In this document: piece after piece, positions 38,601-53,600 of the stretch | Layout of the letters: every line of letters begins with the position of its first letter | Numbering within the stretch: position 1 is the first letter of the stretch | Source of the DNA: Diabrotica undecimpunctata | Lineage: Eukaryota > Arthropoda > Insecta > Coleoptera > Chrysomelidae | Assembly (NCBI RefSeq): GCF_040954645.1 | Contig: NC_092808.1 | Span: 114,802,049-114,866,048, forward strand | Length of the DNA stretch: 64,000 nucleotides | Direction of reading: 5' to 3' | Translations under genes and position numbers: made by a program | Notes under the pieces: model-generated | The model's database searches: none | Seen by the model: the letters and a program-made list of their open reading frames with translations, nothing else | What the model was told of the DNA's origin: nothing

Positions 38601-41600
38601 TATTATTTTATTTTATTTTTAAATTTTATTAATTTTATTTTGTTTTATTTTACTTTATTTTATTCTACTGCATTCCATTTTATTCTATTTTACGCTATTT
38701 TATTCTATTTTCAGATTTTAAATCAATACTGAAATTTATTTTGTTAATCATAGCTTCCTTTGTTAGTTATAGTATGGCGCCATCTGTTAGTTATTTTGCG
38801 ATTTAAAATGACAGAAAAACGGATTTTAAGGTCTTTCCGTACATTTTTTGGAAATTTATTTTTTTTATAACAAACACAACAAAAAAAGAATTATCTAATT
38901 TGGTACAGTCGTTCTGATGTGATGCCCGTACAAACATCGATGATTCATTTTTATTGATATAGATTAAAAAACGTAATTATTCCCATTTTAAAGATAAAGA
39001 ATTAAAGTTTTATTATACGAAAGAAAATCGATTAAACTACATTCATTTTAAAAATTCCCATCTGTCAACAAACGCACGTGAAAAATATTTACTTTTGAAA
39101 CTATTAGTGTAAGAGTTTCTTGAAATTTAATCATTGTGAGCAAAATTTAATGTTCCATTGCAGAAAAATGTGCTAAAATAAAATATTCATTAACTGAGAG
39201 ATACATAACAAAGGGAACATTTTGAATAAAGTAGTTGTAGCATTGTCATAAGTTTATCAAAGCATAAAAACATAGCATTTAAATGACTCAGAGTCTGAGG
39301 AGCTACATGTGCTGCTGTCTTCGTCTAAATTTATTATTATGGGTTCGATATGGTTCTCTATTATATTGTCAAACTTCCACATTTTGGACTCAACTTATTT
39401 TTGAACGTGTTGCACACATGTCTGCCACGTAGTTGGACTAATATTATTTATTGCATCATAAATAGTTATTTAACCAACAAGTGTATTAATAAGGGCGATT
39501 AACAATTGAGATATTTTAACGCGTGAGCGAAGCGAGCGCGTTAATGTTCGAGATTGTTAATCGCCATTTTAATTCACGAGTTCGTTACAAAACTTTTCCG
39601 TCGATCGTACTTTTCAGAAATAAAGATATCTTAGTTTAAATATTTATTTACTTAACGATAAACAACAATTTTTTCAGCTTTCATTGACTTTATTCAAAGT
39701 TTCCTTAGTGGTAGTTTTATTATAGTAAACATTAATATTCGAAATGGTACAATTACTGAAATTAAAGGAAGATATTGATAAATGATTATCTGCTGTATAA
39801 CATTTTGACAAATTTATATTTAAGTCTTCTTGGACCTCTGTAAATTCTGTGATAGAAGAAGTTAAATTCTGGTGGAGTTAAATTAAACTCTTCGTCAATA
39901 TCCATCCTTTGATTTTTCAAATACACAGAATTTTAAACAATAAAGTAAATAATGACATACAATGACAGATAGTACTAACAGCGGCTACTTCATTTTAAAT
40001 TAATTTTTTAGTGGGAATATAAAAATAGGTATATGTTTGGTTGCCTACACCACAGGTCACTGCCAATCACAGAGCGTTTAATTAATTTATGCAAGCAATG
40101 TATGTTGTGTTGCCCATAATGAAATCGTTCATTAATAGAAAATCATTCATTAATAGGGGTCATTAATCAATGATTTTGAGGGTGTTAAAATTGATCATAA
40201 ATGGACGGTCGACGGAAAAATTATTTTTCATATCTGCAAATTTAAAAGTAGTGTTTTTGGCTGCTACATAATTTTTTACTTCTGCCCAGATGAGCTCAAT
40301 CGGATTGAGCTCGCAATGGTATGGGGGCAGCCTTAACACTACTTTGTTTTGGCTTCTTGCCATCTCATCAATGATATATTTATTATATTGTCCCTTATGT
40401 TCCTTAACGATAGCCAGCAGTTGCACTTTTAACATGGAGTCCGCAAACCCTATATTTTTTTATTTCAGCCACGCTTGGATGTCAGCTTTTCTAGAAGCAG
40501 TAGTTGGAATTTTTTCCAATTTTCTGGAATGATAAGACGCGTTGTCCAATACGATGATGGAGTTGTCTTCTAATCTGGGCAGTATATTTTTGCGCACTCT
40601 AAAATAAATAATGGAGAAACAATATCAGTACCTGTTTTATCTGCTACTCTAATAGAAATCGCACTTTTCGACATTGTAGGGTTCTCCTGCATTTCCGTTT
40701 TAAATACATTTATAATCATTTCCTTCGTTTTAACGTCAAAATGTCCATTTACTGGTCTTTTTTTACGTGGAGTGAGGGTTAAATCAATATTAAGCAGTTC
40801 ATCGGCTGTATCAGTGCTTGACATTTTTGTTATTCGATTTATCTTCAATAACTTAATGTGCTTAGTTGATTGAGAGAATGTCAAAATAGCCTAGGGAAAA
40901 ATAATATGTATTGTAATAAAACCAGCATCATCGAAAATATCGGTAAAGTTATGAAACTGCATTCTATATACTTTTTCAAGTCCAGAAATATTCCATTCAC
41001 TCACGATAAAACCTCCCCAAAGAACAGCTTGGATTGAGATGACATTTGGCATACACATAGCTAACATGTTAAAAAAAGTTATATTGTGCCGGTGTGTGTT
41101 TTTGCCCTAGGGGTGAGTTTCACTGATTCTCAGGGGTGAAAAAACATACTTTCAAAATAAGTCCGGAATTGAATAAACTAGTTTTTCACTGAGTCAATAC
41201 TTTTCACGTACGTATAAAGCCAGAAGCACATTTGTAGCTAATGAAAAGTAGGTTCTTATTCGTCAAATTCCAAATCGAATATTTCAACGTGAAAGAATAA
41301 AAAAAACAAGCACTTTCCCTGACAGCGAGTTTTCCCCGAAAAGTGCTTCATTTTTTTGATATGTCTCATTGAAATATTCGATTTGAAATTTGAATTACTT
41401 TTGTATACGCTATATTTTTGCTAAGAATATGTTTTTCGATAAAATACTTACTTTTTGAGCTATTTGCGAAAAATCGTCTAAAAACGTAGTTTTTTTTTAT
41501 TGAAAAATGATCATATTCACTCGCAAATAACTCGATAAGTATTGACTTTGTGCAAAAACTGTATTAAATAAAAGTTGGTTGGAATTAGTCAGTTTATTCA

Positions 41601-44600
41601 ATTCTGGACTTCTTTTGAATGCATGTTTTTTCACACCCTAGAAGGGGTGAAACTCACCTCCATGGCAAAAGCACACATCGGCACAATATCACTTTTTTTC
41701 TTTGCTGTTAGCTATGTATATGCCAAATTTCATGTCAACCCAAGCGGTTCTTTAATATTTACAGCAAAAACCGGGAAAAGGAAATACAACTTTTCGAAAC
41801 ATCAATAAATTAAAATATTGGTTTCTCTTACCTTTATTAAAGTGATTACCGCAAGCTATTTTTACTTTCGATTAACAAATACTTTGTTTTTGGATACTAA
41901 AAGTTTATTACACACTATAAAACTTAATACTAAACACTTAAACTAAACTCTAAAACAATAACACGACCGATAAATAACTTAACAATAACTATAACATATC
42001 ATATAATACACAATATATTAACTTAAAAACCAACACGCTACAATTTGAATTTAAACAGACTGGCAAGTTTGGACCTGTAAAAAGAGAATCCGTCTGGCTT
42101 AAGGCAATAAATTATATTTAATAGCCTCTTGACGAATGAGAGGGCGAATATCAACTTTGCTTACAGTTGGGAATTTGCTGAACGAATGTACTTTAGAATA
42201 TAATAAAAAAATTGAATTTAAAAAAAAAAATTTTAATTGTTTAAACAAATTACAGTTTTTATTTATTGATAGTATTATTAACTTCTTCTTCTTCTTCTAA
42301 TGGCGCTACAACCCTTTGTGAGTCTTGGCCTGCTTAACAATGTTCTTCCATTCTGCCCTGTCGGATACTTTCCTTCGCCACTGCCTGATGTTCATGGTTT
42401 TAAGATCCCTCTCTACGTCGTCTATCCATCTTTTACGGGGCCTTTCTCTTGTTCTGTTTCCTTGGGGCTTCCATCTCTGGACTACTTTTACAGCTCGATT
42501 ATCTGGCATTCTTTCTAGGTGACCAAGCCAGTTTAGTCTTTGTGATTTTACAAATCTGACAATATCTGCGCTCTGCATTAGTTCATCCAGCTCGTGGTTC
42601 ATTTTAATTCTCTACGAACTATCGCTGCATTGGGTTGGTCCAAATATCTTCCTTAGTATTTTGCGCTCAAATATTCTCAGTTGATTTTCATCAGTGGTTG
42701 AGAGGGTCCACGTTTCACATCCATATGTGGCCACTGGTCTAATTACTGTTTTGTAGATTCTCAGCTTAGACTCACGATTCAGTAACTTACTTTTCATTAA
42801 GTCTTTGTATGCATAAAAACACTTATTACCGCTAAGAATCCGTGCTTGTATTTCTTGACTGATGTTGTTGTTGTCATTTATTATTGAGCCTAGGTAGGGA
42901 AAAGTGGAGGCATATTTGTAGGTATGGTTGTCTACCTTCAGATTCTCATGTTCATTCGATTTTGTGCACTCCATATATTTTGTTTTGCTTTCATTTATAT
43001 ATAGACCAAACGTAGCAGCTTCTCGTTTCAGTTCTATGACTTTTTCGCTCAATACCCTTTTGTTGCGGCTTATTATGGCAACATCATCCGCATATGCGCA
43101 TATTTGCATAGATCTTGTATTAATATAGCCGTTTACATCCAGTTTTCTAACAACAGCTTCTAAAGTTAGATTAAAAAGTGTTGTTGATAAGGCATCCCCT
43201 TGTCTAACTCCATTTTCAATATCAAAGGCCTGCGTCATATCTTCATCTATTCTCACCATAGCTTTGGAACCCTCCAGTCATTCGTATAAGTTTAACCAAC
43301 TTATTGGGTATCCCTAACATAGATAGTTGCTTTAACATCTTTTGTCGATCTACTCCATCAAACGCCTGTTTGAAATCGATATACAAGTTGTAAATAGGTA
43401 TGTTATATTCAACACATTTTTCATGTATACCTCTTAACATATGTATTTGGTCTATAGTTGACCTCTTTGGTCTGAAGCCACATTGGTATTCACCAATAAT
43501 CTCCTCCGAAAACGATTCCAGGCGGCTATATATAATTCCTGATAATATCTTGTAGATGACATTTAAAACTGTTATGCCCCTATAATTTTTGCAGAGTCGT
43601 TTGTCTCCCCCTTTGTACATAGGAAGTATGATTCCCACTTTCCAATCTTCTGGGATGACTTCTAGTGTCCATATGCGGTCGATTAGTTTGTGGATACGCC
43701 TCCATAGCGCATGTCCACCATTCTTTATCAGTTCTGCAGTTATTCCATCTGTGCCAGGTGCTTTGTTATTTTTTAGATGTTTTATGACGTTTATCGTTTC
43801 TTCCAATGTTGGTTGCTCAACTAGTTGTTCTGCTGTGTGGTGAATTATCTCTTCATCTTCGTTTTGTTCTTTTTCTGGGTTTAACAGCTCTTGAAAATGC
43901 TCCTTCCACCTTTCCATTATTTCCTCTTTCTCGCTGATAATTGCCCCATTTTTGTCCTTGCAAACTGTTGATCTTGTTATGTATCCTTGGGTGCATTGCT
44001 TGATTTCCTTGTAAAATTTTCTAGCCTCTCTTCTGTTATTATAATCTGTAATTTGTTGTATTTTTCTATTCAACATTTCTCTCTTTTTCCTTCTGCATAT
44101 TTTCTTTGCATCTTTTCTGAGTTCTTCATATGCCTTTCTATTCGATCGGGAATCCCTTTGTAGACATTTCTGTCTAGCTATATTTTTGCTATTTATTACT
44201 TGTTGGCAATCTTGGTCAAACCATTCCTCGTTTCTTTGGCTTGAGGTTTCACCTAATGTTTCCTTTGCCATATTTGTAATTGTCGTTTTGATGATATTCC
44301 ATTCTTCTTCAATGTTGTTTTGTTCTCCTCTTTCATTTAATATTACTTTTATTTTCTGCTGGTACTCATTCTTCTTTTTAGGATTTTTAAACATATATGT
44401 ATTCCATTTTCTTTGTTTGGCGCCTTTCTCTTTTCTTACCATTGATATTCTTTGTTTTATCTTCGATATAACCAAGAAATGGTCCGAATCGCAATTTGCG
44501 CCTCTATATGTTCTAACATCTGTTACGGAGGTTGCCCACCGCTTAGATATTAATATGTGATCAATTTGATTAAATTTATTAGTACCAGGTATCATCCAGG

Positions 44601-47600
44601 TTCCTTTATGAATATTTTTATGGGGAAAACACGTACTAACAACTCTTAGTTTGTTTGCCATTGCCAACTGTGCCACTCTCATACCGTTGTTGCTGGTAAT
44701 ATCATGTAAACTATGCTTACCAAAGGATTCTGCATATATTTTTTCCCAGCTTCGCGTTCATATCACCCAGAACTATAACTGCATCTCTCTTCTGTGCGTT
44801 TTCACATTCTACTTGTAGTTGGTCATAGAATTGGTCGGTTACTAGTTCATCTGCTGCTTCTGTTGGGGCATGGATATTAATAATTGTAACATTATGAAAT
44901 TTTCCCCTTAGACGTATTTTGCATATTCTTTCATTAACTGGAGTAAAACCCAATACTGACCTGCGGTATTTATGGTTTACCATAAAACCCACTCCAAAGT
45001 CTCCTTGTCTTTCTGCTCCACAGTAGTACATACTGTATTCTTTTTTATTTATGCAACCATGCCCTTTAAATCTGATTTCTTGGAGAGCTGCTATGTCTAC
45101 TTCGTACTTCAATAGTTCCTGTGCAATACTTTGCATTTTGCCTGCCTGCAGCATGGTTTGGACATTCCAGGTTCCCAGTCGCAAATCCATCATTAAGTCC
45201 TTATTCCGTAGCTTTGGTCGTTGTCCGTTGGTCCGTCCGGTTAGTTCATTGTTCGTAGCATTCGTGATAGCTGAGTTTAAGGTGAACAGGTTATCGGCCT
45301 ATTGCACCCGAGTCCAGTGCCAGGGCTGCTGGCTATAGCTTCTGAACAAGCTATGCTTTCTCCCTTCCTCATCCGCCCTGACCCTACCTTCCATTGGGGT
45401 TGGTTACCCAATCTCCAATAGGGTTGCTCAGGTTTACCGGGATTCACCCGTGTGATCAAGATCACACTTCTTGGAGGTGAGGATAGGAATTGAGTAGGAG
45501 AGGCTAGAGATGTTATCTGGAAGCAACATCTTATATTGCGCCTCACTACTCCTTTGAACCCCATAGTATTATTAACACATTTCATATTTGTAGTGTACAC
45601 AAAAAGTACAAATAAATTAAAAAAGATAAAAATTCATCAACTAGAACTGGAGAGACAGAAACTTACATTATTTTGAAGTTCTTTTTCATTTTTTGAATGC
45701 TTGAATTTGTAGTTTTCCCTCCACAGGTTCTGACATCTTCATTTCAGTCTCATTTTTTAACACTCACAAACAATGCTGTTTAAGTTTAATCGTTTTTAAA
45801 ATTTGTATAATGAAACTTTAAGTTGTATCTTTAAAATGAGTCTAATTACATTTGTTAATTATTATAAACAAATTGAATGAAAAAATCCCTACTTTTTACC
45901 TAATCATTCCAGAGTAACTTTTTTTGTTTAAATTCGTGTAAAAATTGTCAGCTTTTCAAATAAGAAAAAATATTTCGTGCACGAATAATAGTTTAAAAGT
46001 TATTCGAATTGTTCATCATCATTTTGGCTTTACAACCCCACGTGGGTCCTATCCTCCTTAAGAATTTCTCTCCAGTCGTCCATATCCATCGCCTTCCTCC
46101 GCCAAGCATGTATTCCCATATTTCTCATGTCTTCATTGATGTTATCAAGGAACCTTGTTCTGGGTCTTCCTCTTCTTTTCTGAACAATGGGTCTATCCAG
46201 GAGCGTTTTTTTACTGGGTCATTTTGTTCCATCCGCATTACATGCCCTATCCACCTCAGACGTCCTATCTTAATATGTTTTACGATCTCTGGTTCCTGTT
46301 ATATTCTATAAAGTTCGAAGTTGTATCGTCTTCTCCACACTCCATTGTCATTCACCGCTCCAAAGTAGAAAAGTACTTAGTGGTCCATTCACCGCTAAGT
46401 ACTTTTCTTTCTAAACATCCCAACATGCTTTTATTACTTTTTGTAATAGTCCAGGTCTCTGAACCATATGTTAGGACTGGGCGGATTATTGTTTTATAGA
46501 GTTTTATTTTCGTATTTCTCGATATAATTGGGGATTTAAGAAGGATGTTATTTTCAATGTTAAGGAGCGCTGCCAGCTATACAAATTCGTTCACTGCTTC
46601 GATGACGTCGTGTTTATTATTAAACCTACATATTTTTGTAGCTGATTCTTTTAATGCTACATACGCCTCTCGTGCCGCGTTTTCCATTCTCCCAAGAATA
46701 TTGATATCATCAGCATAGGCAAGGATTTGCACTGATTTATTGTATAGTGAACCAATGGTTGAGATTTGTGACACGTGACACGATTTGATTACTTTTTTCA
46801 GAACCAGATTGAACAGTATACATGAGAGAGTGTCTCCCTGGCGCAGCCCGTTATAGGTTCAGACAGTTCCCCACGAATTCGTACTCTACATTAAACTTTT
46901 TCAAGAGTTATTTTTGTTAAATTTACCAACTAATTTGGTATTCCCAGCTCTGCCATTGCTTTAAACATTTCTCTTCTATTCACAGAGTTTTAGGTTGCTT
47001 TGTAGTCTATAAATATGTGATTAGTATCTTTGCAAACAATTTTTGCTTATAAAAATAATTTTTTTTAACTGTTTTGTTGCATATTAAAAATAAAAGTTTT
47101 CACCTTTCATATGGTGCCTGTAGAATTATGGTATCTTCATTATTTTATGTTATTACAAAAAATGACCTCTGGGATAAACAATTTTTAAATTAATTAGTAG
47201 ATCGAGCTGAAATTTTGGGGATTTGTTAGATATTACAAGATTCCCCTTTGGAAACAATCAGAAAAGTTAATTTTTATAAAAGTTATAAACAATTAACGAT
47301 TTTGCATTATTTTGCTGTTTTTTTTTGGAGTAACAATTTAGTGTAAAAATTTGAGAATACGCCATTTTGAAGATTTTCCTATTTCTCAACATATAAAATG
47401 TTTATATTTAAGTATAAACAGTTTTCAGGGAAGAGTATTAACATAAAAGTATAAACGAAAATTCGAAAAAATTATATTTTTCGACTTAAATTGTTAATAT
47501 ATACTTAAAAAAAAACAGCGCCGAAATTTCTGCAGAAAACGTATAGGTTTTCTTACTCTAGGTATACATTAACGGAAACGCTGGCCAAATTCGTGGCTAT

Positions 47601-50600
47601 TGCGAAGTTCCGAGAAATAATTATTTTCTTGGATTATTGCTATTACTATCTTGGACACTTTTGCTTTCAAAAAACCATGTAGCTGTTAAATAACATGCAT
47701 AAAAAATTATTTAATTATTCTTAACATAAAGCATCATATCTTTATGTCAAAACAGTATAATGGATTGGCATACAATTTTTCAAATTCGGGTCCTGTTGCC
47801 TAAAGTGTTAAGATATTTAATGCCTTAGATAACTCGGGGCCGATATACAAACATGGGTATGTGTATCTGTAGAGTAGGGAGGGCGAGTTAAGTTTCACAG
47901 CACTTAGGCCACAATTGACGCATTGTACATCCTCCCAGGGCGCTGTCACCCTTAGCCCATTGTCCATCCTGCCATTTCTAGGAAGGAGGACAAGTCACCA
48001 AGAGACATCTCTCTTATGTGGGCAGGTGTGGGCCAGGACTCGCCGAACGCGTACTCTCGTATTAACGATAACTCTGGGCATTCACATAGGACATGCTCTA
48101 CAATTTCGTCTTCTCGTTCACATTTCCTACATAGAGGTGTATCTGCTAGCCCCAGTGTGTGGAGGTGTTTGCTTAGTTGACAATGACCAGTTAAAAAACC
48201 AACTGTCAAACTTAGGTTTTTCCTGGTCATTCCCAAGTACTTCTTTGATGCTAACTCTTCAAGGTTACTTAGTGTTATCCTGGCAAGTTTATATCCTTGC
48301 CCTTCTTCCCATCTTTTTACGGTTTGCGTATGGGAGTGACATTTGACAATTTCCGCGATTGTTGTAGTTGACCAACCAAAAAGATCCCCAGGTCCTAAGA
48401 GTCTTAGGTCTGCCGCCTTCCTAGATAATTGGTCAGCAATGCGGTTGCCTTTATTCCTATTATGTCCTTTAAACCACCTCAGGATGATGGTATTACCATC
48501 CGAAGCTTGAGTTAGTGACTCGTGACACTCCATTACTAAACCTTATGTGACACGTGGTCTATTCAAGGTTAGTAGCGCTTGTCTGCTATCTGTGCAGATC
48601 ATTATAATTTTCCCTGCTATACCTTTTTGAGTTATCTCATTTGCGACTATGGAGATACCAGTTAGTTCTGTCTGAACTACGCTGGCATTTTTGCCCATAC
48701 CCCACTTTATTCTTAGGTTCAGTGATCTGGAGTATATCCCGCATCTTGAGCCTTCATTCATTTTGGAACCATCGGTGTATATGCAATAGGCATTTGCCAC
48801 GTTTGTCTCCCTATACTGTCTTGTTTCTATTTTGTAGGGTTTGTTAAAGACAAACTTTGGTTCAATTGAGTCGCAGCCTGCCTATATCAGTGGTAGCGCA
48901 TCCAGCTCTCCCCGCCAGAAACGAGTTCTCAATTGTCCCATTCCTACATCAAGGTTTGCACCAGCTGAGCGCAGTCGCATCATTGTCACTAGCGTCACCT
49001 CTTTGACATATATATCTAGAGGCGTGATGCCAATGATCAACTCCATTGCAGCAGTTGGTGTTTTTTTTATGGCACCTGTTATATTTATGCAAGCCATCCG
49101 CTGAATATTGTTTAGTTTGTTAATCGCTGTTGCCTGTAGCACTTTTGGTACCCAAGCAATAGCTCCGTCAGTTAGCATTGGCCTAATGACAGCAGTGTAG
49201 ACCCAGGCGATCACCCTGGGCGAAAGGCCCCAGGTGCGTCCGACTGTTCGTCAACACTGCTGATAGGCAATATATGCTCTTTTAGCTCTACCATCTAAGT
49301 GTGAGTTCCATGTTAACTTCCTGTCAAGGGTAATACCAAGGTACTTCACCTCGTCAGAAAAATTTAGACTGTAGTTTAGAACCTTGGGGGTATTAAGCCC
49401 GTGATTCTCCTTTTCCTGGTAAAGAGGACCATCTCTGTTTTCTTAGGATTTATAGATAGTCAGTGTTAATTGTACCATGTTTTTATTAGCCGGAGAGCAA
49501 CTTGTACTCTCCCACATAGTGTGTTCTCAAACTTACCGCTTTGCAGGACAGCAATATCGTCTGCATAGGCTATTGTGTAGAAACCGTTGCTGCTGACTTG
49601 GTCAACCAGGGTATCTGTGCCCTGGTTGGCGAACGAACATGGGTATACAGTGCACCATTTATTTAACAAATGTAAAATTTAAAATGCTCTATTTTTAGGA
49701 TTGGTGGACATACATAAATATAGAAAAATTATTTTTACCAAAATTGTGGAAGATTCTCAAACAAGGAGGTCAAGGAAATGCCTCAATTATATACCCAAGT
49801 TTGTTGCCTTTAATATCTCATCTACCTCAGACAATTGATGATAATGCACCCCAATTTTACAACTTATTTTTTGAAAATCTATGGTTAGGGTAAGTATAAC
49901 AACTCTAAGTTATCTTTTTTTTTTTTAATAAATCAGGCGTTATTATCAGATTGGAAATCATTGAAAATGATATTGTTGAAACTATAAAGTTAAAATATTC
50001 ATAAGTTTTATAGACCTCATAAAGTTTTGGGTTTCTTTGAGATACTCTAACTTTGAAAATTGATTTCATGATTCATTTACACTAACACTAAAACATAAAT
50101 AATTTATAATATTTATTTAATACTTGACAATAAAAACTTAGTTTGGACTAACTCTACGATTTCAATTATTATTCAGTATTTATATTGTCTCGTTAATTCC
50201 CAGATTTCAATTTCATTCAATCAGTAACGTAGAAGTAATCATAGTATCATCTACATGCCTCAAGTAGAATATTTTAATACAGTTGAAAGAAATACCACAA
50301 CAAAATTGTCGTGTGCACTGATTCATTATCAGTATTAAATGCATTACAAAACTTTAAAGTCACAATTAACAGCAATGTATTCATATTAAACATTTTTCAA
50401 CAGTTTCTAAAATTATCAGCTTTATCATATGATGTTAAATTCGTATGGGTTAAAGGACATACAGACATTCACAAGGGTAATTCGGCTGTCTCATGGCAAA
50501 ACACATTAATTGCATTTTTACAACAATGGAGAAAATTCGATTTTTATAAAATGTACAAGCTGTAAGAAATTATTAAATAAATTCAAACAAAAACTTGACG

Positions 50601-53600
50601 GTGTGTTAGACAACCTCTATTCACGTTTTTTAAAATATTATTGAAAGGAATAACCCGCCTTAGAAGTAGAGATCGCAAGTGAAAACTAATTTTGCATAGA
50701 TTTTAAATAAATTTTTCCATAACAAAACACAGTAGTTGCCTTTGCCATGTTTTGTAATTTAGTACATACTTAAAAATACTCAATTTTTCAGAACAGTAAG
50801 TGCTGTTAGTGTGTTTTGCAAAAATAAATTAAAACAATATGATAAAACAATATTTATTTTAATAAAATACAGAATATAAAACAAAAACGTACTAATGTAA
50901 AAACTGTGATTAAAAATTAGGAACTAACAAAAAAAAAACAAATCTGTACTTAAAACAAAAACAAATAATATTACTAAAATGACAAAAAGAATAAACTAGA
51001 CACACATCGGTTTGGTAACAGCAGAAAACTAAACAATAGAAACGAAATAAGCAAAAGAACCGATATGTTTTATTTAAATATTGGAATCTATGACATCCAT
51101 TTGTTCATGCTCCACCAAGTCTAAAGATGTTTCTGAGTCTGGTAGGCTTTGTCAAAAGAACTTTCGGTTTTCCGAAATTAAGCATTAATGGTACTAGGTT
51201 TTTCAAAATGAGTGCCTTTTTGTCGCTTGAGATTCCAAGAATATTTAAAATTTTGGGCGTAAACGTGCTTGGACAGTGTTTTTTTTTGTATAAAATCTAA
51301 TTCCTGATAATCGTCCTCAAAATCTGTTTTATATTTTATACAATTACTTCCTCGTGTAAAAAAAACTTCTACCAGATTTTGTAATAGAAAACCCTTTAAA
51401 AGATCCTCTAGTTTCTTAGTTGGTGTCATTTTTTTATTTTGCCACAAGTGAAACTCTTTTAACTCAAGTACCTCTACATTTTTTCCAGAGTTATTCCAAG
51501 TTAAGTCAGTTCCTGAAAATCATAGATATTTCTGTTTCTTAGTATTTTTTGCTCGATATTGCCATGAATTCCATAAGCAGACATGTGCGTATTGCCCTTT
51601 GTAAGATATCTTATAACGATTTCCTGTGGTCCGGAAGAATGATTGACTTCAGTTATCAAGGAAGTATATAGAACCCAATTTTTATTCTGGGATGACCAGT
51701 TATCTGCTCAAAATACAAAATGAGAGACATCTCTTTCTTTTCTTATTACTTCTAATAAAGCGTCAACAATCGACTCAGCCTTACGTCCACCTAAAGCTTC
51801 GTGCCAGAGTTCACAGAATCTGTTATTTTTAGATTGTTTACTTAAAGTAGCAAAAGTAAGGTTAAATACAACAAGTCGGCTAGTAAAAATTGCACTTTTC
51901 CTTTGAGGCATAATAGGCAAAATAATCACTTTTTGTAAATCCATAGAGTATATACTTTTCGTCGAACTTGCTATTTCGGTAGAGTCTTTTTTATAGTCTA
52001 GAGTAGAATTCGGTAGAGTCTTTTCTGCTTTAGTACGGTGGGAATTTAGCTGATCTTGAATTTTATCGTCTTCTTTATTTTCCAACGTGTTCTTTAACAT
52101 TTTGCATTCTTCACGGATATCCGATTTGGGTTGGCAAAGTGAAATATTCATTTCCTTTAAAACTTGACGGTATACTTCGATTTTACAGAGGGATGTTTTG
52201 TTACAAAAGCATCAAACATTTTCTTATATGTCAACTCTGTCGGTAAATACCTAAAATTAGTGGCATTTTTTCTACGATAATGACTCACTGATTGCTTAAA
52301 TGACTCAATATGCTTACGGCATCAACCTCTACGTTCCTTGATCTGATTAATTACTGCTACTAATTCGGTTATTACAGAATCGTTAATACCCTAAGGTATT
52401 CAAAAAAGTATATCTGCATACCTCCATGTCAGTATAATTTTCTAGCGGTAAAGTGTAACGCCTTGATTCACACCTCTTACGTTTTGCTGACTGGGTTCTA
52501 CGTTTAACAGAACCAAGCTTCTTTTGTTTATACAACCACTTTCGTCTACTCGTGTACGCTAAATTCCAGTACTCCATCCAGATATTGTTCCAATGTTCTT
52601 CTGTTATTTTTTTGCACATCCTACCACATTTACCTTCACACACGGCTCTCATAGGATGCTTTTCCTTATCCCTTTCATTTTTTTCTTTTTCCCTTGGTCT
52701 ATGTTTATTCTTCCTTGTTTGTGTTGTTCGATTCACTTCGTTGATTATTTCTGTCTCAGTACTATTAACTTAAAACAATACAAAGTAAATAGTAAATTTA
52801 CTTAATTAAAAAATAAACCAAAAACTAACCAACAAACAAAGTATCTTCTTTACTTTGCAGAAGGACATTGGGTGATTCAGCCGTAACATTATTGTTCTCT
52901 TTGTCTCATCCTAAAAAATTATTTAATTTAATTTGATTGTACCTATACATCATTTTAATGTCCTAAACCACATTACTCAATACCCTTACTTACCTGACAT
53001 GACTCCTGAACTGGCTTTTCTTGGTATTCAATTTTCTTTTTTTTTGCCTTAATTTTAATTTCGTCATAATTTTCGCTATCGCTAGAATATGATTGGTGAG
53101 TAGATTCGAACTGCTTGAAAAACACGCTGTGTTTACAGTTACATGGTTACAGAGTAGGAGGGGTTGGACATTCCGCATAAATTGAAGACGATTTCTCAAA
53201 TCAAAACACAGTAACTACAAAAACCATTACAAAACCCAGTAACTACGTAGCAATTACTTGGTTGTGATATGGCTTTTGTTAGTTACTGTGTTTTGCACTG
53301 GGAGAAGCCTCGGTGGACTGTCAGTTACTGTGTTTTGCTAATGCCGTATTTTCCTTATTTATGGTCCGATGTTAGTTTTAAAACTATCAGAAGGTAGAGC
53401 AAAACGCAGCAACTTCAAATTTATAAAAAACTCGATTTTGACAAAAATGACGGTTACTTAAAATCCACTAAAGCACCCACATATATTGATTGAAGAATTT
53501 AACACATGTGATCTCCTTGCATATGTAAAACAGCCTATTTAGTTTAAATGGGATAGACTTTGGATTCAGTTCGGTGAAACTACAGGCACTGATTTGTTTT

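Noticed and set aside
38190..38715. TTTTA-rich tract as a scaffold-attachment site or regulatory region
   Set aside because: Simple pentamer expansion explains the sequence, and nothing specific supports a function.
39488..39564. Rho-independent-type terminator or tRNA-like hairpin
   Set aside because: The context is eukaryotic and repeat-rich. The hairpin looks like a transposon end and has no tRNA features.
43589..43843. + strand ORFs over the LINE (42300-42518, 42928-43128, 43589-43843, 44186-44560, 45051-45338)
   Set aside because: They are shadows of the minus-strand endonuclease/RT frame, which has all the family motifs.
46368..46407. Small hairpin GAAAAGTACTTAG/CTAAGTACTTTTC as a functional element
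   Set aside because: It is a short palindrome inserted in a decayed LINE with no second copy noticed, so it is probably incidental.
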